Shown one piece after another: positions 34,985 to 47,602 of a stretch of DNA of 64,000 bases. Numbering within the stretch: position 1 is the first letter of the stretch; each line of letters opens with the position of its first letter. The translations under genes were made by a program, and so were the position numbers. Source of the stretch: Cordilura impudica (Eukaryota; Arthropoda; Insecta; Diptera; Scathophagidae); NCBI GenBank assembly GCA_963682025.1, contig OY821519.1, positions 250,540,358 to 250,604,357 of the forward strand, written 5' to 3'. The notes beneath the pieces are model-generated. The model searched no databases. It worked only from the letters and a program-made list of their open reading frames with translations, and was not told the origin of the DNA.

Positions 34985-36785
34985 TTTATATATTTTTTCA
35001 ACTAGAACTTTGTTTCAAAAAAGTACCTTTATCTAAAAATATTTTTTTTTCCAAAAAAAGTACCTATTCTTAAAAGAAGTAAGTTTTCTTTAAAAACACT
35101 TTTTCTTTAAAATGTACATCATCTCAAAAAAGTAAATTTTCTGAAAAAATTTATTTTCATAAAAACATATATTGTCTTAAAAAAGTACTTTTTCTTAAAA
35201 AAAGTACATTTTCTTAAAACGTACTTTTAGCTAAAAAAAAATTTTTTCAAAGTAAATTTTCTGATTTGGATTTGCTTAAAAAAAGTTCGTTTTCTAAAAA
35301 AAAGTTAATTTATCTTAAAATAAGTTTTTAAATTTTCTTTAAAAATATCTTTTCTTTAAAACCAATATTTTATCAAAAAAGTGCCTTTTCTTAAACAACT
35401 AACTACCTTTTCTTAAAAAATTACACTAATTTTTCTTAAAAAATCATCTATTCTTAAAATAGTGCCTTTTCTTAAAAGAATATAAAAATGTAAATTTTCT
35501 GAAAAAAGTACGTTTTCTTAAAAAAGTTAATTTTCTTCAAAAATACTTTTTCTTAAAAATGTACCTTTGCTAAAAAAAAGTAAATTCTCTTAAAAATATT
35601 CCTTTTCATAATAACTAAACTTTCTTAAGAAAGTACCATTACCTAGAAAATCATTTTTAAAAATTAAATTTTCTTAAAAAGTTCCATTTTCTGAAAAAGT
35701 AACTGTTCTTTAAAAAGTACACTTTCAAAAAAAAAAAAATATACTTTCTTAAAAAAAGTTCGTTTTCTTAAAAAGTACTTTTTCTTAAATGGATCTTTTT
35801 CTTAAAAAGTACCTTTCCTAAAAAAGTAAATTTTCTTAAAAATTTACCTTTTCCTAAAAAGTACCTTTTCTCAAAAAATTACATTAATTAAAACATAATT
35901 TTTAAAAATAAATAAATTTTCTGAAAAAGCAACTATTCTTAGAAAATGGCCCTTATAGAAATAGTAGATTTTCTTTAACAGTTCTTTTTCTTAAAAAAAA
36001 TGTAAATTTTCTTAAAAAACTAAAAAAAATATTTTTTTAAAATTACGTTTTCTCAAAAAGTACCCTTTCTTAAAAATATACAAATTTTTAAAAAATTACC
36101 CTTTTTTAAAAACATATATTTTCTTTAAAAAAAATACTTATTCTTAAAAAGGTATACTTTTATAGCTAAAGTAGATTTGATTTTTCTGAATTAGCACCTT
36201 TTTTAAAAATAAGTAAGTTTTCTTTGGTAAGACATTTCCTTTAAAACGTAAATTTTCTTAAAAAAGTACTTTTCTTAAAAATTCTTAAAAAGTGTCTTTC
36301 CTTAAAAAAATACACTTTCGTAAATATTTCCTTTTTTTGAAAAAGTACCTTTTCTTTTAAAAGTACCTTTTCTTGAAAATACACTTTCTTAAAAATTTCC
36401 TTTTTTTTTTTGAAAAAGTACCTTTTCTTCTAAAACGGAGCTTTTCTTAAAAAGTATCTTTTCTTAAAAAGAACCTCTTTTAGAATGTACCTTTCCCGAA
36501 ACAGTACGTTTTCTGAAACAAGTACCTTTATTATAAAAGTACCTTTTCTCAAAAAAGTAGCTTTTCTTTAAAAATAGTACATTTATCAAAAAAAAAAATT
36601 TTTTTAAACCGTAATTTTTCTTTTTAAAAAAAGTGCGTAAAAGTGTATTTGTGAAAAAAGTACTTTTTTTTCTAAACAAAGAATCTTTTAAGAAAACTAT
36701 GTTTTCTGAATAAGTACTTTTTCTTAAAAAAGTACAATTTCTTAAAATTGTACCGTATCAAAAAAGTACGTTTTCTTAATAAAAA
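34985..36785. repeat. GTAC satellite block 11 (plus-type orientation)
   Basis: Same TTTTCTTAAAAAAGTACC variant as blocks 4 and 10. The right edge at about 36,785 is the last GTAC satellite in the window. The minus frame at 36464-36679 is repeat read-through. Confidence 0.85.
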
Positions 36786-37172
36786 TATTATGTGTTTACA
36801 TAAAAATGGAACATGTTCACGTTCAGATGTAGCGATGGTATATAGAAGATTGTCACTCCATTAGTGACTCATCAAATTATAGATGTATGCATAATTTAGC
36901 GATGACCACCAACTCTTTTGTCGTTTTCTGGGCTATTGAAAATGCAGCCACGACCCTGATTGGAGGCTGCTTTTATCCTGAACTGCTTTAATGCAATCGG
37001 TGCTTGGGTAAATTCAAATTGTTTGTTAAAATTTTTCCATCTCCAATTTTTATTTCGTTTTAACAAATTCTTGTGCATTTTTTTTTACAAATTCAAATCT
37101 TCTCATTTAATTTCAGGTTTTTTCCACCTGCCTAGAAATATTTACTTTTTTTAATTAATTTTTTAAGCATTG
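36786..37172. other. spacer, no gene seen
   Basis: Less AT-rich than its surroundings, with overlapping short frames on both strands (36896-37078 minus, 36960-37154 plus). Neither has a recognisable motif or start context. Confidence 0.4.
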
Positions 37173-37953
37173 TTATACCCTATACCACTATGTGGTTTGG
37201 GTATAATGACTTTGTGCTGCTGTTTGTAACAACCAAAAATATTTGACCTAGACACATCTTTAATTATACCGATCGAAACAGAATCACTTTCTGAGTTGAT
37301 TTAACAATGTCCGTCCGTCCGTCCGTCCGTCTGTGTGTCCATGTAAAGCTTGTAATCAAACTGCAGGTCGCAAATATGAATATATTTTGATGAAATTTGG
37401 TATATAAGCTTTTATCGACCATGGGATGAATGCTGTTGAAATTAGTGAGAATCGGTCCATGTTCAGACCTAGCCCCCATACAAATTACCCATATGAAATC
37501 GACATAAATTGCCATAAGATCCAAATTGTCATATATATGTTACTCAAATTGGGTTTGTATGCGTTCATTACATCCACTAATGGGTAGTCCAAAAATGATC
37601 CCTTTGACCCCATATAGAGCTGCTTCCCGATCTTCACTTAAATCTATTAAAAAACAAAAATATTGCACTGATTCTTCTCAAATTTTGTTTGTATATATTT
37701 TTGCAAAATACAAGAGACTTTACCAAACATGATCAGGATCGGTCCATTTTTGGACCTAGTCCCTTTATAGATATAGCATCCGATATGAACTTTTTCATAT
37801 CTGCAGCCAAAAAAATTAATAAAAATCCCACTCAAATTTGGTTTTTTGTTTATTTTCAATGTCCAGTTAGTTGGGCCTAAGAGATACGGTTTCGATACGC
37901 ATGGTATAGGGTATCGTATAGTCGGTCTAGACCGACTATAATTTTCTTACTTG
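37173..37953 (+). mobile_element. mini-me/DINE-1-like repeat, copy D (full-length reference copy)
   Basis: The most complete copy. It starts TTATACCCTATACCACTATG, carries a (GTCC)n/GTCTG tract at about 37,310-37,335, and ends GGTATAGGGTATCGTATAG with a perfect 24 bp palindrome at 37,917-37,940, then ATTTTCTTACTTG. Length is about 780 bp. The TACCCTATACC start and GGTATAGGGTA near the end form short subterminal inverted repeats. It encodes no convincing protein; the frames at 37264-37524, 37526-37732, 37647-37859 and 37689-37880 recur in other copies because the repeat recurs. Confidence 0.85.
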
Positions 37954-39032
37954 TTTTTTTTTTTAATTTTCTAAAAGAAATTTATATTTTCACCTCATAT
38001 TTTTGTTCGAGTCAACTTAAAGATTTGGCACTCCAAACTTTACACTTTTTCTTACTTATTAATGATTTCCAGATAACTTCCCTGTCAGGTGCATGATTTG
38101 ATGACTAACATGTTAATACATTTTACCTTCAGTGCATGACATCCACTGACACCAACATGTTATTTTGTAGCTCAATAAGAAATAAATGATTCAAAGTTTT
38201 ATGAATTGATTTATTAGTTCGATTTTTTATTTTTATATTAAGTAATATTTATTTATTTGTTTATTTATTTATTTAAACTTTTGTTTAACACTTTGTGCTT
38301 TAAAATTAATCATGTGCTGAGCTGAGCAAGTGATGCATGAAACCGATTGTGAAAGACGATGATTATCATATAATAAATAAAAAAAACCTGAATTTATTCA
38401 GTGGAATGAATAAATCAATCATGGGAAACAGTAAAGATAAAAAATTATTAAAACAACTCAATTCAAAATAAAGTAAATTTTAAGAAAAAAAAAATTTACT
38501 TAAAAAAACACAAAAATAAGTTTAAATTTTCTCAATATTTTTTATATATTTTGTTTGATTTTTTTGGATATATTCTTTTCTGTTGACCTTAAAATCTATA
38601 AGATCCTGTTTGTTTTTAAAAATAAAATAAAATTAAAACTTAAAAAGAAATTAAGAAATATACATAAACTATTCAGTCTTTTTTATATACTTAAATAAAC
38701 AATAAAAAATTATTAACACAAATTAATATTTGACAAAAATTTGAAAAGAAAAATAAAAATAAAAAAAAAATAAAAAATTAAGAAAGAAAAATAAAATTTT
38801 AAATATTTTTTTTTTAATATAATTTATACAAATTGCTTAAACTTTTTCTGCTGTTTAACTATTACATACAATTTCTCTCTTTTTTTTGTTATTGTTGTTT
38901 TTTTTATATACAAACTTATTTACAATATTTGAAAATGATTTTTTCCTGCTTAAGAGGAACTACAAATTTTTGTTGCTACAATTCAACCTCAAATCTTAAA
39001 CACGAATATTTTGTTTAGTTCGAACTAGATAA
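37954..39032. other. 3' flank of the commissureless-family gene
   Basis: Lies just downstream of the gene's stop codon on the minus strand. It is likely to contain the 3' untranslated region; AATAAA-type signals on the minus strand occur near 38,393 and in the TTTATT cluster at 38,219-38,275, so the cleavage site is not decided. The rest is A/T-rich with no other gene seen. Confidence 0.4.
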
Positions 39033-39586
39033 TCACACTGTTATGATGTCTGTTAAATCACTTGGGGTTTTAGCTGATGAGACCGATGAATCTGTTTGCG
39101 GCATAGTAATGGTAACATTATCACATGTTACATGATGTTCTGCCAGTAAGGCCATCGAGGCTGCCACATCATAGCTGGGTGGTAGTAGCAATGAAGAGGC
39201 CGATGTTTCCATAGCTAATGAGGATGGAGATGATGATAATGATGATGATTTGGTTTGTGCTGTTTTACATTTTGTAGATTTTGTTGTTGCTGTAGAGGAT
39301 GCTTTTTGGTCTTTGCTTTGCATATCGTATTTTTCCCAAGAGCTGATCAAATTTGAGGCCTGATGATGAACAGCTGCCAATGTTGGATAAATGAATTTCA
39401 TGCCAAAGGCAAAATGTTGTTGATGATTATGTAAGGCCTCGTCGTAGGTGGGCAAACCAGTGGCAATGGTGTAGCAGGGTGGTGCTTCCATTTGATAATA
39501 GGCAGCCTCAGGGTTGGCTGTGGTATCGCATCCCAATGTAGTGCCAGGATATATGTCGTTGTTTAAGTGAGCGCGAATGTCTTTAT
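39033..39586 (-). CDS. comm: commissureless-family protein, exon 2 (cytoplasmic domain)
   Basis: This exon encodes residues 174 (split codon) to 357 and the stop. It begins after the acceptor TTGTCCTTTTAG (AG at 39,588-39,587) and joins in phase to exon 1 to give ...REWKKC-N-KDIRAHL. It holds the family core: a PPCY motif (residues 209-212) directly followed by TIATG and LPTY (218-221), then DEAL and a conserved GMKFIYPTLAAVHH stretch. In Drosophila Comm the equivalent PPCY and LPSY motifs direct binding to Nedd4-type ubiquitin ligase and endosomal sorting of the Robo receptor. A serine/threonine-rich stretch (about 265-305) precedes a second PY-type motif, PPSY (309-312). The C-terminus is DLTDIITV. 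The ATG at 39,602 lies in the intron and is not a start. Confidence 0.9.
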
Positions 39587-39799
39587 CTAAAAGGACAAAC
39601 AATAAAATAAATAAATTAGTTCAAAGGAATTGAACGAAAAGCAAAATTATGTCAAAATAAATCTATAAAGTTTTTAATATATTTAAAATTTTGTTTTGAT
39701 ATTTTCCTAACTTGAAATCTATTTAAAAGAATTAAAAATTAATATTTTTATATTTGATCTACTCAAAAAAAAATTTTTTTATTTTTCCTAAATTTTTAA

Positions 39800-42700
39800 T
39801 ATCATATTTTTTCATGAAATTTAAGCTAATTTTGGTTTATGTTATTTTTTTCGATATTTCAAAGTTTTAAAAAATAATTGCTTACCTCAAGGCGTAATTT
39901 TTTCTAAAAAAAATTCTATAATTGAAACTAAACTAATTTTTTATTTTCACAGCTTAATAAGGGCTTGATTTGTGTTTAACGAATTTTTAAAATTAAAAAA
40001 AATATATTTTAATTTAATTTTTTTTTTAATTCTATTAGTTAAAGTTAGATTTAAAATATATTCAAAATTAATTTTTCTTAAAAATAGTTTACTTTTTTTT
40101 GAATTTCTTAAATTCATATTTTTTGTGATCTGGCTTATTTATTATTATTTTACTTTTTGGATATTTAAAAATTTTATGAAATAATGGCCTACCTCAAAGA
40201 GTGAAGTTAAATTTATAAAATTAAAAATTAATGTTTATTAAACATATTTTACTGTTCTTTGAATTTCAAATTTCAAATATTTTCTAAATTTAGCTTATTT
40301 AGATAATTGCTATTTCTTAGATATTTCAATTTTAAATTTTAAAAAATTATTGCCTACCTCAAGGAGCAAAATATTAAAAATTTTGTATTTTTATAGCTAA
40401 ATAAGAAGTTATTTTGATTTACATGAATTGTTTAAATTAAAAAAAAATAGTTTTTAATGCCTGCCTCAAGGGGCAAAATATTAAAAATTTTTTTATTTTT
40501 ATAGCTAAATAAGAGCTTATTTTGATTTACATGAATTGTTTAAATTAAAAAAAAAAATAGTTTTAAACAATTTCTTTTCGGACTTTTTAAATCATATTTA
40601 AAATTATTAATTTATTTTCACTAAAATAAAGCTTGTTTCAGTTTTTTTTTTTTAATTTTAAATTAAATTTAATAGTTTTAAACAATTTCTTTTCGGATTT
40701 TTTAAAACATATTTAAAATTATTAATTTATTTTCACTAAAATAAAGCTTGTTTCGGTTTTTTTTTTTTTTTTTTAATTTTAAATTAAATTTAAAAAAATT
40801 CAAATAAATATTATAATATTCTTAGTTTAAGATTTTTCTTTTGATTTTTCAGTTTTTGCTATTTTTGATATATTTAAAAATTTTCAAAATTAAAAAATTC
40901 AAAAATTGCCTACCTCAAGGAGCAAGATTTTTTTTTAAAAAAATCCCAAAATCACAACATACAAGTCAATCAAATTTATTTTTGTATTTTTATAGCTAAA
41001 CAAGCGATAATTTTGATTTATGTATATAAATTTTTGAAAATTAAAAACTAAAACAGTTTTATGAAAATTTTTTGATCATTTTTCCTTAAATTATATTTGA
41101 AAAAATTTGATTTAATTAAACAAAAATTAAGCTATTTCCAAATTTTATATTTTTTATTTTCGTTAACTTATATTTAAATTAAAAAAAAAATAATAATTTT
41201 TTTAATATAAAAATATTCTTTGAATTTCTTAATTTCATATTTATTCCCCTGATTTTAGATAATTTCAATTTTTTTAGAAATTTCAAAATTTGCAAAAATA
41301 TTTGCCCAACTCAAGGGGCAAAATTTTTTTAAAAGAGTTTTTCCATAACGATAACGTTCAAGATAATCAAAATCTATAAATTTTGTATTTTTACAACTTA
41401 TTTGATTTACATATATAAATTTTCGAAATTAAAAAAAAAAAAATCAGTTCTAAAAAAGTTTTTTGATTTCTTAAAGTCATATTTAAAAGAAATCAATTTA
41501 GTTTAATTAAATAAACTAGCAGATTCCAGCACTCGAAATTCGAGGGCAAATTCTAGGAAAATTTATTTTTTCATTTAATAAAGACCCTAAAGGTATGCTT
41601 CACAATTCAACTCATTTAAAATGAAGAAAACAAAATCAACACATTAACACAAACACATTCACAAATTTAATAAACACACACATAGCATTGTATAATTTTA
41701 TGAATGTGTTAGTGGCAACTTTAAATGGTCGTAACTCCAAAAAAATATTCGAGACGATGAAAATCTGTAAATCTGGGTAACAGCTAAAGGAAAATATTTA
41801 TCAAATGATAAATTTTTTGTCAAAATCGGGGTAAAACTGTGAAACTCACATCGGTAACAAAAAATCGCCTAGCATATTAATATTATAGATTAATAACTTT
41901 TAATAAACTAAAAAAAATAATTTTTAATACAAATATTTTCATATTCTTTGATTTTATATAATTTCAGTTTTTGCTATTTTTTTGTTGCCATTTCAAAATT
42001 TCAAAAAAAATTGCCTACCTCAAGGAGCAATATTCTATTTACAAAATTACTATACTCAAGGTAATCAAATTTAATTAGTTTTGTAATTTTTTAGCTAAAT
42101 AAGAGCTAATTTTGATTTACATAAAATTTTAAAAATATTTTGATAATTTTTCCATCAACTATTCCAAAGAAATCAATTTAGTTTAACTAAATTAAGCTAA
42201 TTCCCATCTCTTTCAATTTCCTAACCTTGAATCCATTAAAAAATAAATAATTTTTAATATAAATATATTCATAATTTTGAAAAGTTTTAATTTAAATTTT
42301 GTCTTGTGATTTAATTTTAGTTTTTGCTATTTTTTTAGCTACTTCAAAATTTCTAAAATAATTGCCTACCTCAAGGAGCAATATTTTATTCGAAAAATTT
42401 CCAATTTTAAAATATTCAAGATTATCAAGCCAAATTATTTTCATATATCCACAGCTAAATGAGAACTTATTTTTCGTTATAAAAATTTTTAAATAAAAAA
42501 AATCAGTTTTACAAAAATTTTGGATAATTTTTTTTAAGTTTTAATAAAAAAAAAAAAATTTAAATTAAAAAATTATTAAAATTTTCAATTGAAAATGTTT
42601 TTTTAATATTTTTCAATTTCTCTTCCATTTCAATTAAAAGTTTAAAAATAAAGATCGAAAATAAGATATTTTATTTTTATAAAAATAATAAAACAAAAAA

Positions 42701-43150
42701 AAAAAAAAGTTTTAAACATATTTTTTTAACAAATGTTCTGATCTTTAAATTTTTTAATTCCATATTTTTCCCCTTGATTTTATATAACGTTTTTATTTGT
42801 ATTTTTTTATATTTAAACATTCTGTAAAGCAACTGCCTAGACTAGGGCGCATTTTTTTTTTAAATTACCAAAATAACAACTTTCAATGTAATCAAAATAA
42901 AATATTTTTTTATTTTAACTATTTTCTGGTTATTATAGTTTTGGTTATTATTATTATATATATTCTGGTTATTATAGTTTTTAAAAATTATAAAAATAAA
43001 ATTTGAAAAATTATTTTTTATTATTTTTTCTAAATTGCAATAAACAAAAGTTTACATGTGGTTAACTAAATTTAAGCTAATTTCGGTTTAAATATTTTTG
43101 CTTTAATATTTCTAACAATAAATTTTCTAAAAAATAATTCTAAATTAATA
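39800..43150. repeat. intronic tandem array with the TTGCCTACCTCAAGGAGCAA motif
   Basis: A diverged unit of roughly 300-450 bp (with some shorter steps) recurs. Its best-kept part is TTGCCTACCTCAAGGAGCAA, found with few or no changes at about 39,878, 40,186, 40,350, 40,458, 40,906, 41,302, 42,011 and 42,362, and weaker near 42,830. The surrounding unit includes ATTTCAAAATTTC, a following TTCAAGGTAATCAAATTT and TTTTTATAGCTAAATAAGAG. On the gene's own strand the motif reads TTGCTCCTTGAGGTAGGCAA. The motif can fold: TTGC/GCAA and CCT/AGG arms. Confidence 0.8.
41515..41890 (+). mobile_element. CTAGCAGA dispersed repeat, copy 1
   Basis: Begins ACTAGCAGATTCCAGCACTC, followed by a small palindrome-like CTCGAAATTCGAG, and ends TCGCCTAGCATATTAATATT then ATAGAT. 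The same start and end occur at 59,012-59,331 and, more diverged, at 59,596-59,981; a fragment lies at 31,661-31,724. No coding capacity and no clear terminal inverted repeat. It interrupts the 39.8-43.1 kb array. I do not assign it to a named family. Confidence 0.8.
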
Positions 43151-43153
43151 TTA

Positions 43154-43764
43154 ACAAGTAAGAAAATTATAGTCGGTCTAGACCGACTATATGATACCCT
43201 ATACCATGCGTTTAGAGACCCTATCCCTCAGGCCCAACTAACTGGATATAGAAAATAAGCATAAACCAAATTTGAGTGGGATTTTTATTAATTTTTTCGG
43301 CTGCAGATATGAAAAAGTTCATATCGGATCCTATATCTATATGGGGACTAGGCCCAAAAATGGCTCGACCCTGATTATGTTTGGTAAAGTCTCTTGTATT
43401 TTGGAAAAATATATACAAACAAAATTTGAGAAGAATCAGTGCAATATTTTTGTTTTATGATAGATTTAAGTGAAGATCGGGAAGCAGCTCTATATGGGGC
43501 CTATGACTAAGAGTTGTCCAATAGTTGTCATTTGTATGGGGGCTACGTCTAAGCATGGACCGATTCTCACCAATTTCAACAGCGTTCATCCCACTTTACA
43601 TGGACACACAGACGGACGGACGGACGAACATCGTTAAATCGAATCAGACAGGGATTCTGATTCGATCGGTATAATTAAAGATGGGTGTAGGTCAAATATT
43701 TTTGGTTGTTACAAACAGCAGCACAAAGTCATTATACCCAAACCACATAGTGGTATAGGGTATA
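43154..43764 (-). mobile_element. mini-me/DINE-1-like repeat, copy E (internally deleted)
   Basis: Starts ACAAGTAAGAAAATTATAG with a perfect palindrome at 43,168-43,191 and ends AACCACATAGTGGTATAGGG then TATA. About 170 bp present in copy D is missing from the middle. The frames at 43221-43418 and 43272-43460 are shared with other copies. Confidence 0.85.
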
Positions 43765-45760
43765 AAAATTGCAATGAGCGCCTGCTCCAAATTTTGTTTA
43801 ATTTCTTAATTTTATCTCAATTGGAATATTGTTATTTTCTTTTTAGATATTTCTAAATTTCCAAGAAAACCCGCACATTAATGCTCAAAATATAAAAAAA
43901 AAACTAAAATCAGAATTTTCACGATTGACAAGCTAAATTAATTTTGTATTTTCGAAACTAAATAAAGACATATTCTTCATTAAATAATTTTTAAAAATTA
44001 AAAAAAAAAAATTTTTTATAATATTTTAAAACTAGTATTTTTCTCCATATTTTTTATATTTTTATAAATTTAAATGTATTTTAAAAAGAATATTAAATTC
44101 GGTTTTTAATATATTTTGACGAGCCTGCACAACTATTTTTTTCACCTTCTTAATTTCACAGTATTAAAAAAAAAAAATAAAAAAATAAAAAAAAAATTTA
44201 GGATTTTGTTAGTTTTTTGATATAAAATATTTGAAAAATAATTCCTAATTTTTCTTTTTAATTAATACAAAAAAAAAAAATCAATAGTCGATCTAACACT
44301 GTTTTTTTTTTATTATTTTAATCAAAATAAAAAAAGCAAATATCGAAATAAAAATTTTTAAATCAAATTTTTTTATATATTAAACAATTTTAATATAAAA
44401 AATAAACTCTAATTTAAACCTTATAAAAAAACTAATTAATATAAAAAATCTAGAAAATTATAATTTATGTTTTTTTTTTTTAAATTTCAAGTTATTTTAT
44501 GCGAAATAGTTTTTTTTTATAAAGTTTGTTTAAGATTTTATTTTTTATGTTAAAATTTTTTAATATTTAAAAAAATTTGATTTAAAAATTGTGATTTTGG
44601 TATTTTTTTACTTTGATTAAACTAAAAAAAAAAATTTTGTTAGTTCGTTTAAACTTACGCTTAAGATTTAAGAATTATATTTTTTATAGATAATAAAAAA
44701 AATAATTTAAAAAAAAAAACTAATAACCTTTGTAGCGTTTATAACTTTTTATTTTTTTCTTGTGGAAAATTAAAAGAAACATATGTTGAAGAAAATTAAA
44801 ATATTCGATTTTGATAAATTAAATAAATTACAAGTACCCATTTCAACCAAACTCCATTTTATTTAGTTTTTAATTTTAAATTATAAAAAATTTCTTAATT
44901 TAAAGAAAATATAAGAAACAAATTTTAAATGTTATAGATGTTGGTCACTATTTTCATTTTGTCTAATTTAGGAACATTTCATCTCTTATTATTTTATAAA
45001 TTAATGAAACTCAGAAAATAATTGCCTATTTTCAGCGAAAAAAAATTAAAAATTGAAAAACAAAATGAAATAATATTAGAATTTTGTAGTTTTGTTAATA
45101 TAATTTTAATATTTAAAAGAAATTTTAATTATTATATTCGAAATAACCAGAATTTAATAAAAAATTGCCTAAATTTGGAATAAATAAATTAAAAAATCTT
45201 AATATTTATATAAATTTCTTTTTAATATTTAAATTTTGTGGTATTTAAGTTGCTAAAATTTTAGTATTTAATTAAAAAAATTCTAATTATTATTATTTTT
45301 AATCAATAAAATTAAAAATAATGCATACTTTCAGGCTAAATTAATTTAAAAATTTTTTAAGTATTAAAAAATTCGATAATTTATATAATAATTTTTAGTT
45401 TTATGATTTTTAAGTAGATAAAATTTCAGTATTTAATAAAAAAAATCACCATTATTATAATTATTGAAATCAATAGATTAATAATACTGCCTACATTCAG
45501 GCTAAACTAATTCTAAAATTGTCTAAATATTAAGAAATTTGACAATTTTCTAATTTTTGAGTTTTGTAAATTTTAAATTCAAATAATTTTTATACTTTAC
45601 AAAAAAATATATTTATTATTTTAATTTTCAAAACCAATGATATTTAAGAAATGCCAACTTTCAAAGGAAATAAAATTTTTTATAATCCAATTTTTTTTGT
45701 AAAAGAATTTTTGTTAATTTGATTTTAGTGTTAGAAAAAAAAATATTTGAAATATTTAAA
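43765..45760. repeat. intronic AT-rich diverged repeats with TGCCTA...CAGGCT motif
   Basis: A unit of about 150-170 bp recurs with the landmarks TTGCCTAAATTTGG (45,166), ATGCATACTTTCAGGCTAAA (45,317), CTGCCTACATTCAGGCTAAA (45,489) and ATGCCAACTTTCAAAGG (45,641). It looks related to the 39.8-43.1 kb array. The first half (43,765-45,000) is too diverged to phase. Confidence 0.55.
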
Positions 45761-47602
45761 TTTATTCAGACCTTAAAACAATTTCCCTTGTCTTTCGTTG
45801 CCATTATAAAACTCCATTTCCAATTTTCTATATTTATAGCATATTTGAAAGTCTTTTGTTTATGTGTTTGAAAATTATTGCCTATTTTTTGGCGTTCACT
45901 AACAATAAAATTCAACAGTATCTTTAAAATAAACAGCAGCAGTAGCAAAGAAAAAAAAATGGACCATAAATTTCGCCATAGAAATGACACACATAAAACA
46001 AAAGTATCGTATCAGTAAAATAAAACAGCTTTTTGTCTCTTGTACACATACACATAAACCCAGACATGACAAATAGCTGCCATCAAAAACACTTTAGCCT
46101 AAGGATATGCATCGAATGAAATAAAGCTAACACAAATATATATGTACCAAATATATAACAAAACATTAAAAACCAAAATTAGGATTTTAATAAAAATAAA
46201 ATTGATATAGAACATGAAACAAAAACATAAATTTTTTTTGTTTTAAAAAATCTTGAAATTTTTTTCTTCTTTAAAATATAAAAAAAATATTTTTATAAAT
46301 TGAGGCAACAGGTGTCTTATTTGTTATTTACTCAAAGCAATTTCTGACAAATTGATTTACCAAAGCCTAAAAGTTTTCTTTTATTTTCTTGTTTTAGCTA
46401 CCCGTAAAAGTATACCTTTTTATTTAGGATGCATATAAATAATTGATTTATTTGTTACTCAAAAACTTTTCATAAAATGTCCAAACCTATCTTAAACATT
46501 TTCAAAAAACATGTTCACTAAACTTTGGTATCGGGCCAAACAAAAACGTCTACTTTCGTTGCAAACCTCCTTAATTTAGGCTCTTAATTAGTTTATTTTT
46601 AACCTGGTTTTGCTTCTATTACTAGCTGTCAGTTGTCATGTTTGGTAAGAACAACTTTTGCCACCTTCTTTGTTATTTAACGAAAATTTATTATTGTGTT
46701 TCTTTTTTTTGCTAAACCATAAATAAATAAGTAAGTTCTGGCATACTTTAAGGCTCAAAGCTTTGTATACACAGTAGAGTTTTATTTTATGTCTAACATT
46801 TATTTAACTGTCAAAGGTTTTTTTTTTGTTTGCTACATTTTGTGTTGAGGCCAACAGGTAGATTAAGGTTTATTTGTAATCAATTAGTTCGTTATAAATT
46901 TATGGGAAACTGTTTTATGTTTACGCCTAAAAGTAGGCTTTAAATAAAGTAGATATATGTTTGAAACTTTTATATTTATTTGCAATTCTTTCGTTTTAAT
47001 TAAGTTATAAATAAAGTTTCGGTTTCGGTTTATTGTTGGCCTTAAGTTATAAATTTTATGAACGGATGTTTGAAATAAAAATACTAGATGTTTTCAGTAA
47101 ACAAGGAATGATATGAAAATAACAGGAGGCCTTACAAAAAGAGATACTTAAAATTTACCTCAACATAGGCTGAACAAGGAGAATTATTTCGTCTGCAAAA
47201 TATTAACGAAAATAATTTTCAAAGGTAAAAAAAACTGTATGCAAGGAGAAATAATATAATTCAAAATTACCTTAAAATAGTATAAAAAAAAATTATAAAA
47301 AGAAATATGAACCCTGAAAGTAGGCAGCGAAAATTAATTTATGTTCTAACGAAAAAAGAAAAACAAAATTGGCTTATTTATATTTAAAATTAATTTTTGC
47401 TAAACTGAAATTAAGTTTACCCCTATAAGTAGGCATTTAAATTTAAAATTACAAATAGAAACCCCGAAATTAAAACAAATTAAAGAGACTAATGTTAGTG
47501 AAAAAGACTAATTAAGTAAATTAAAAAAATAATAAATTATTACTCTAAAAACTGTACTTAAATATAGATTAAAAAATAAATAAAATATAAATTATAAACC
47601 CT
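45761..47602. other. intron sequence without recognised elements
   Basis: Contains isolated AAGTAGGC-type strings (46,932; 47,326; 47,426) reminiscent of the upstream array motif in the other orientation, but no array can be phased. The minus frame at 45766-45990 has no recognisable motif. Confidence 0.4.

Noticed and set aside
37689..37880. Frame recurring with high similarity at 35-232, 37689-37880 and 43221-43418
   Set aside because: Similarity follows the mini-me repeat itself; the frame is interrupted in other copies and has no known domain.
39587..39602. ATG at 39,602 as the start of a separate 189-codon gene
   Set aside because: The first codons overlap a good splice acceptor (TTGTCCTTTTAG), and exon 2 joins in phase to exon 1 to give the family's membrane-anchor-to-PPCY order.
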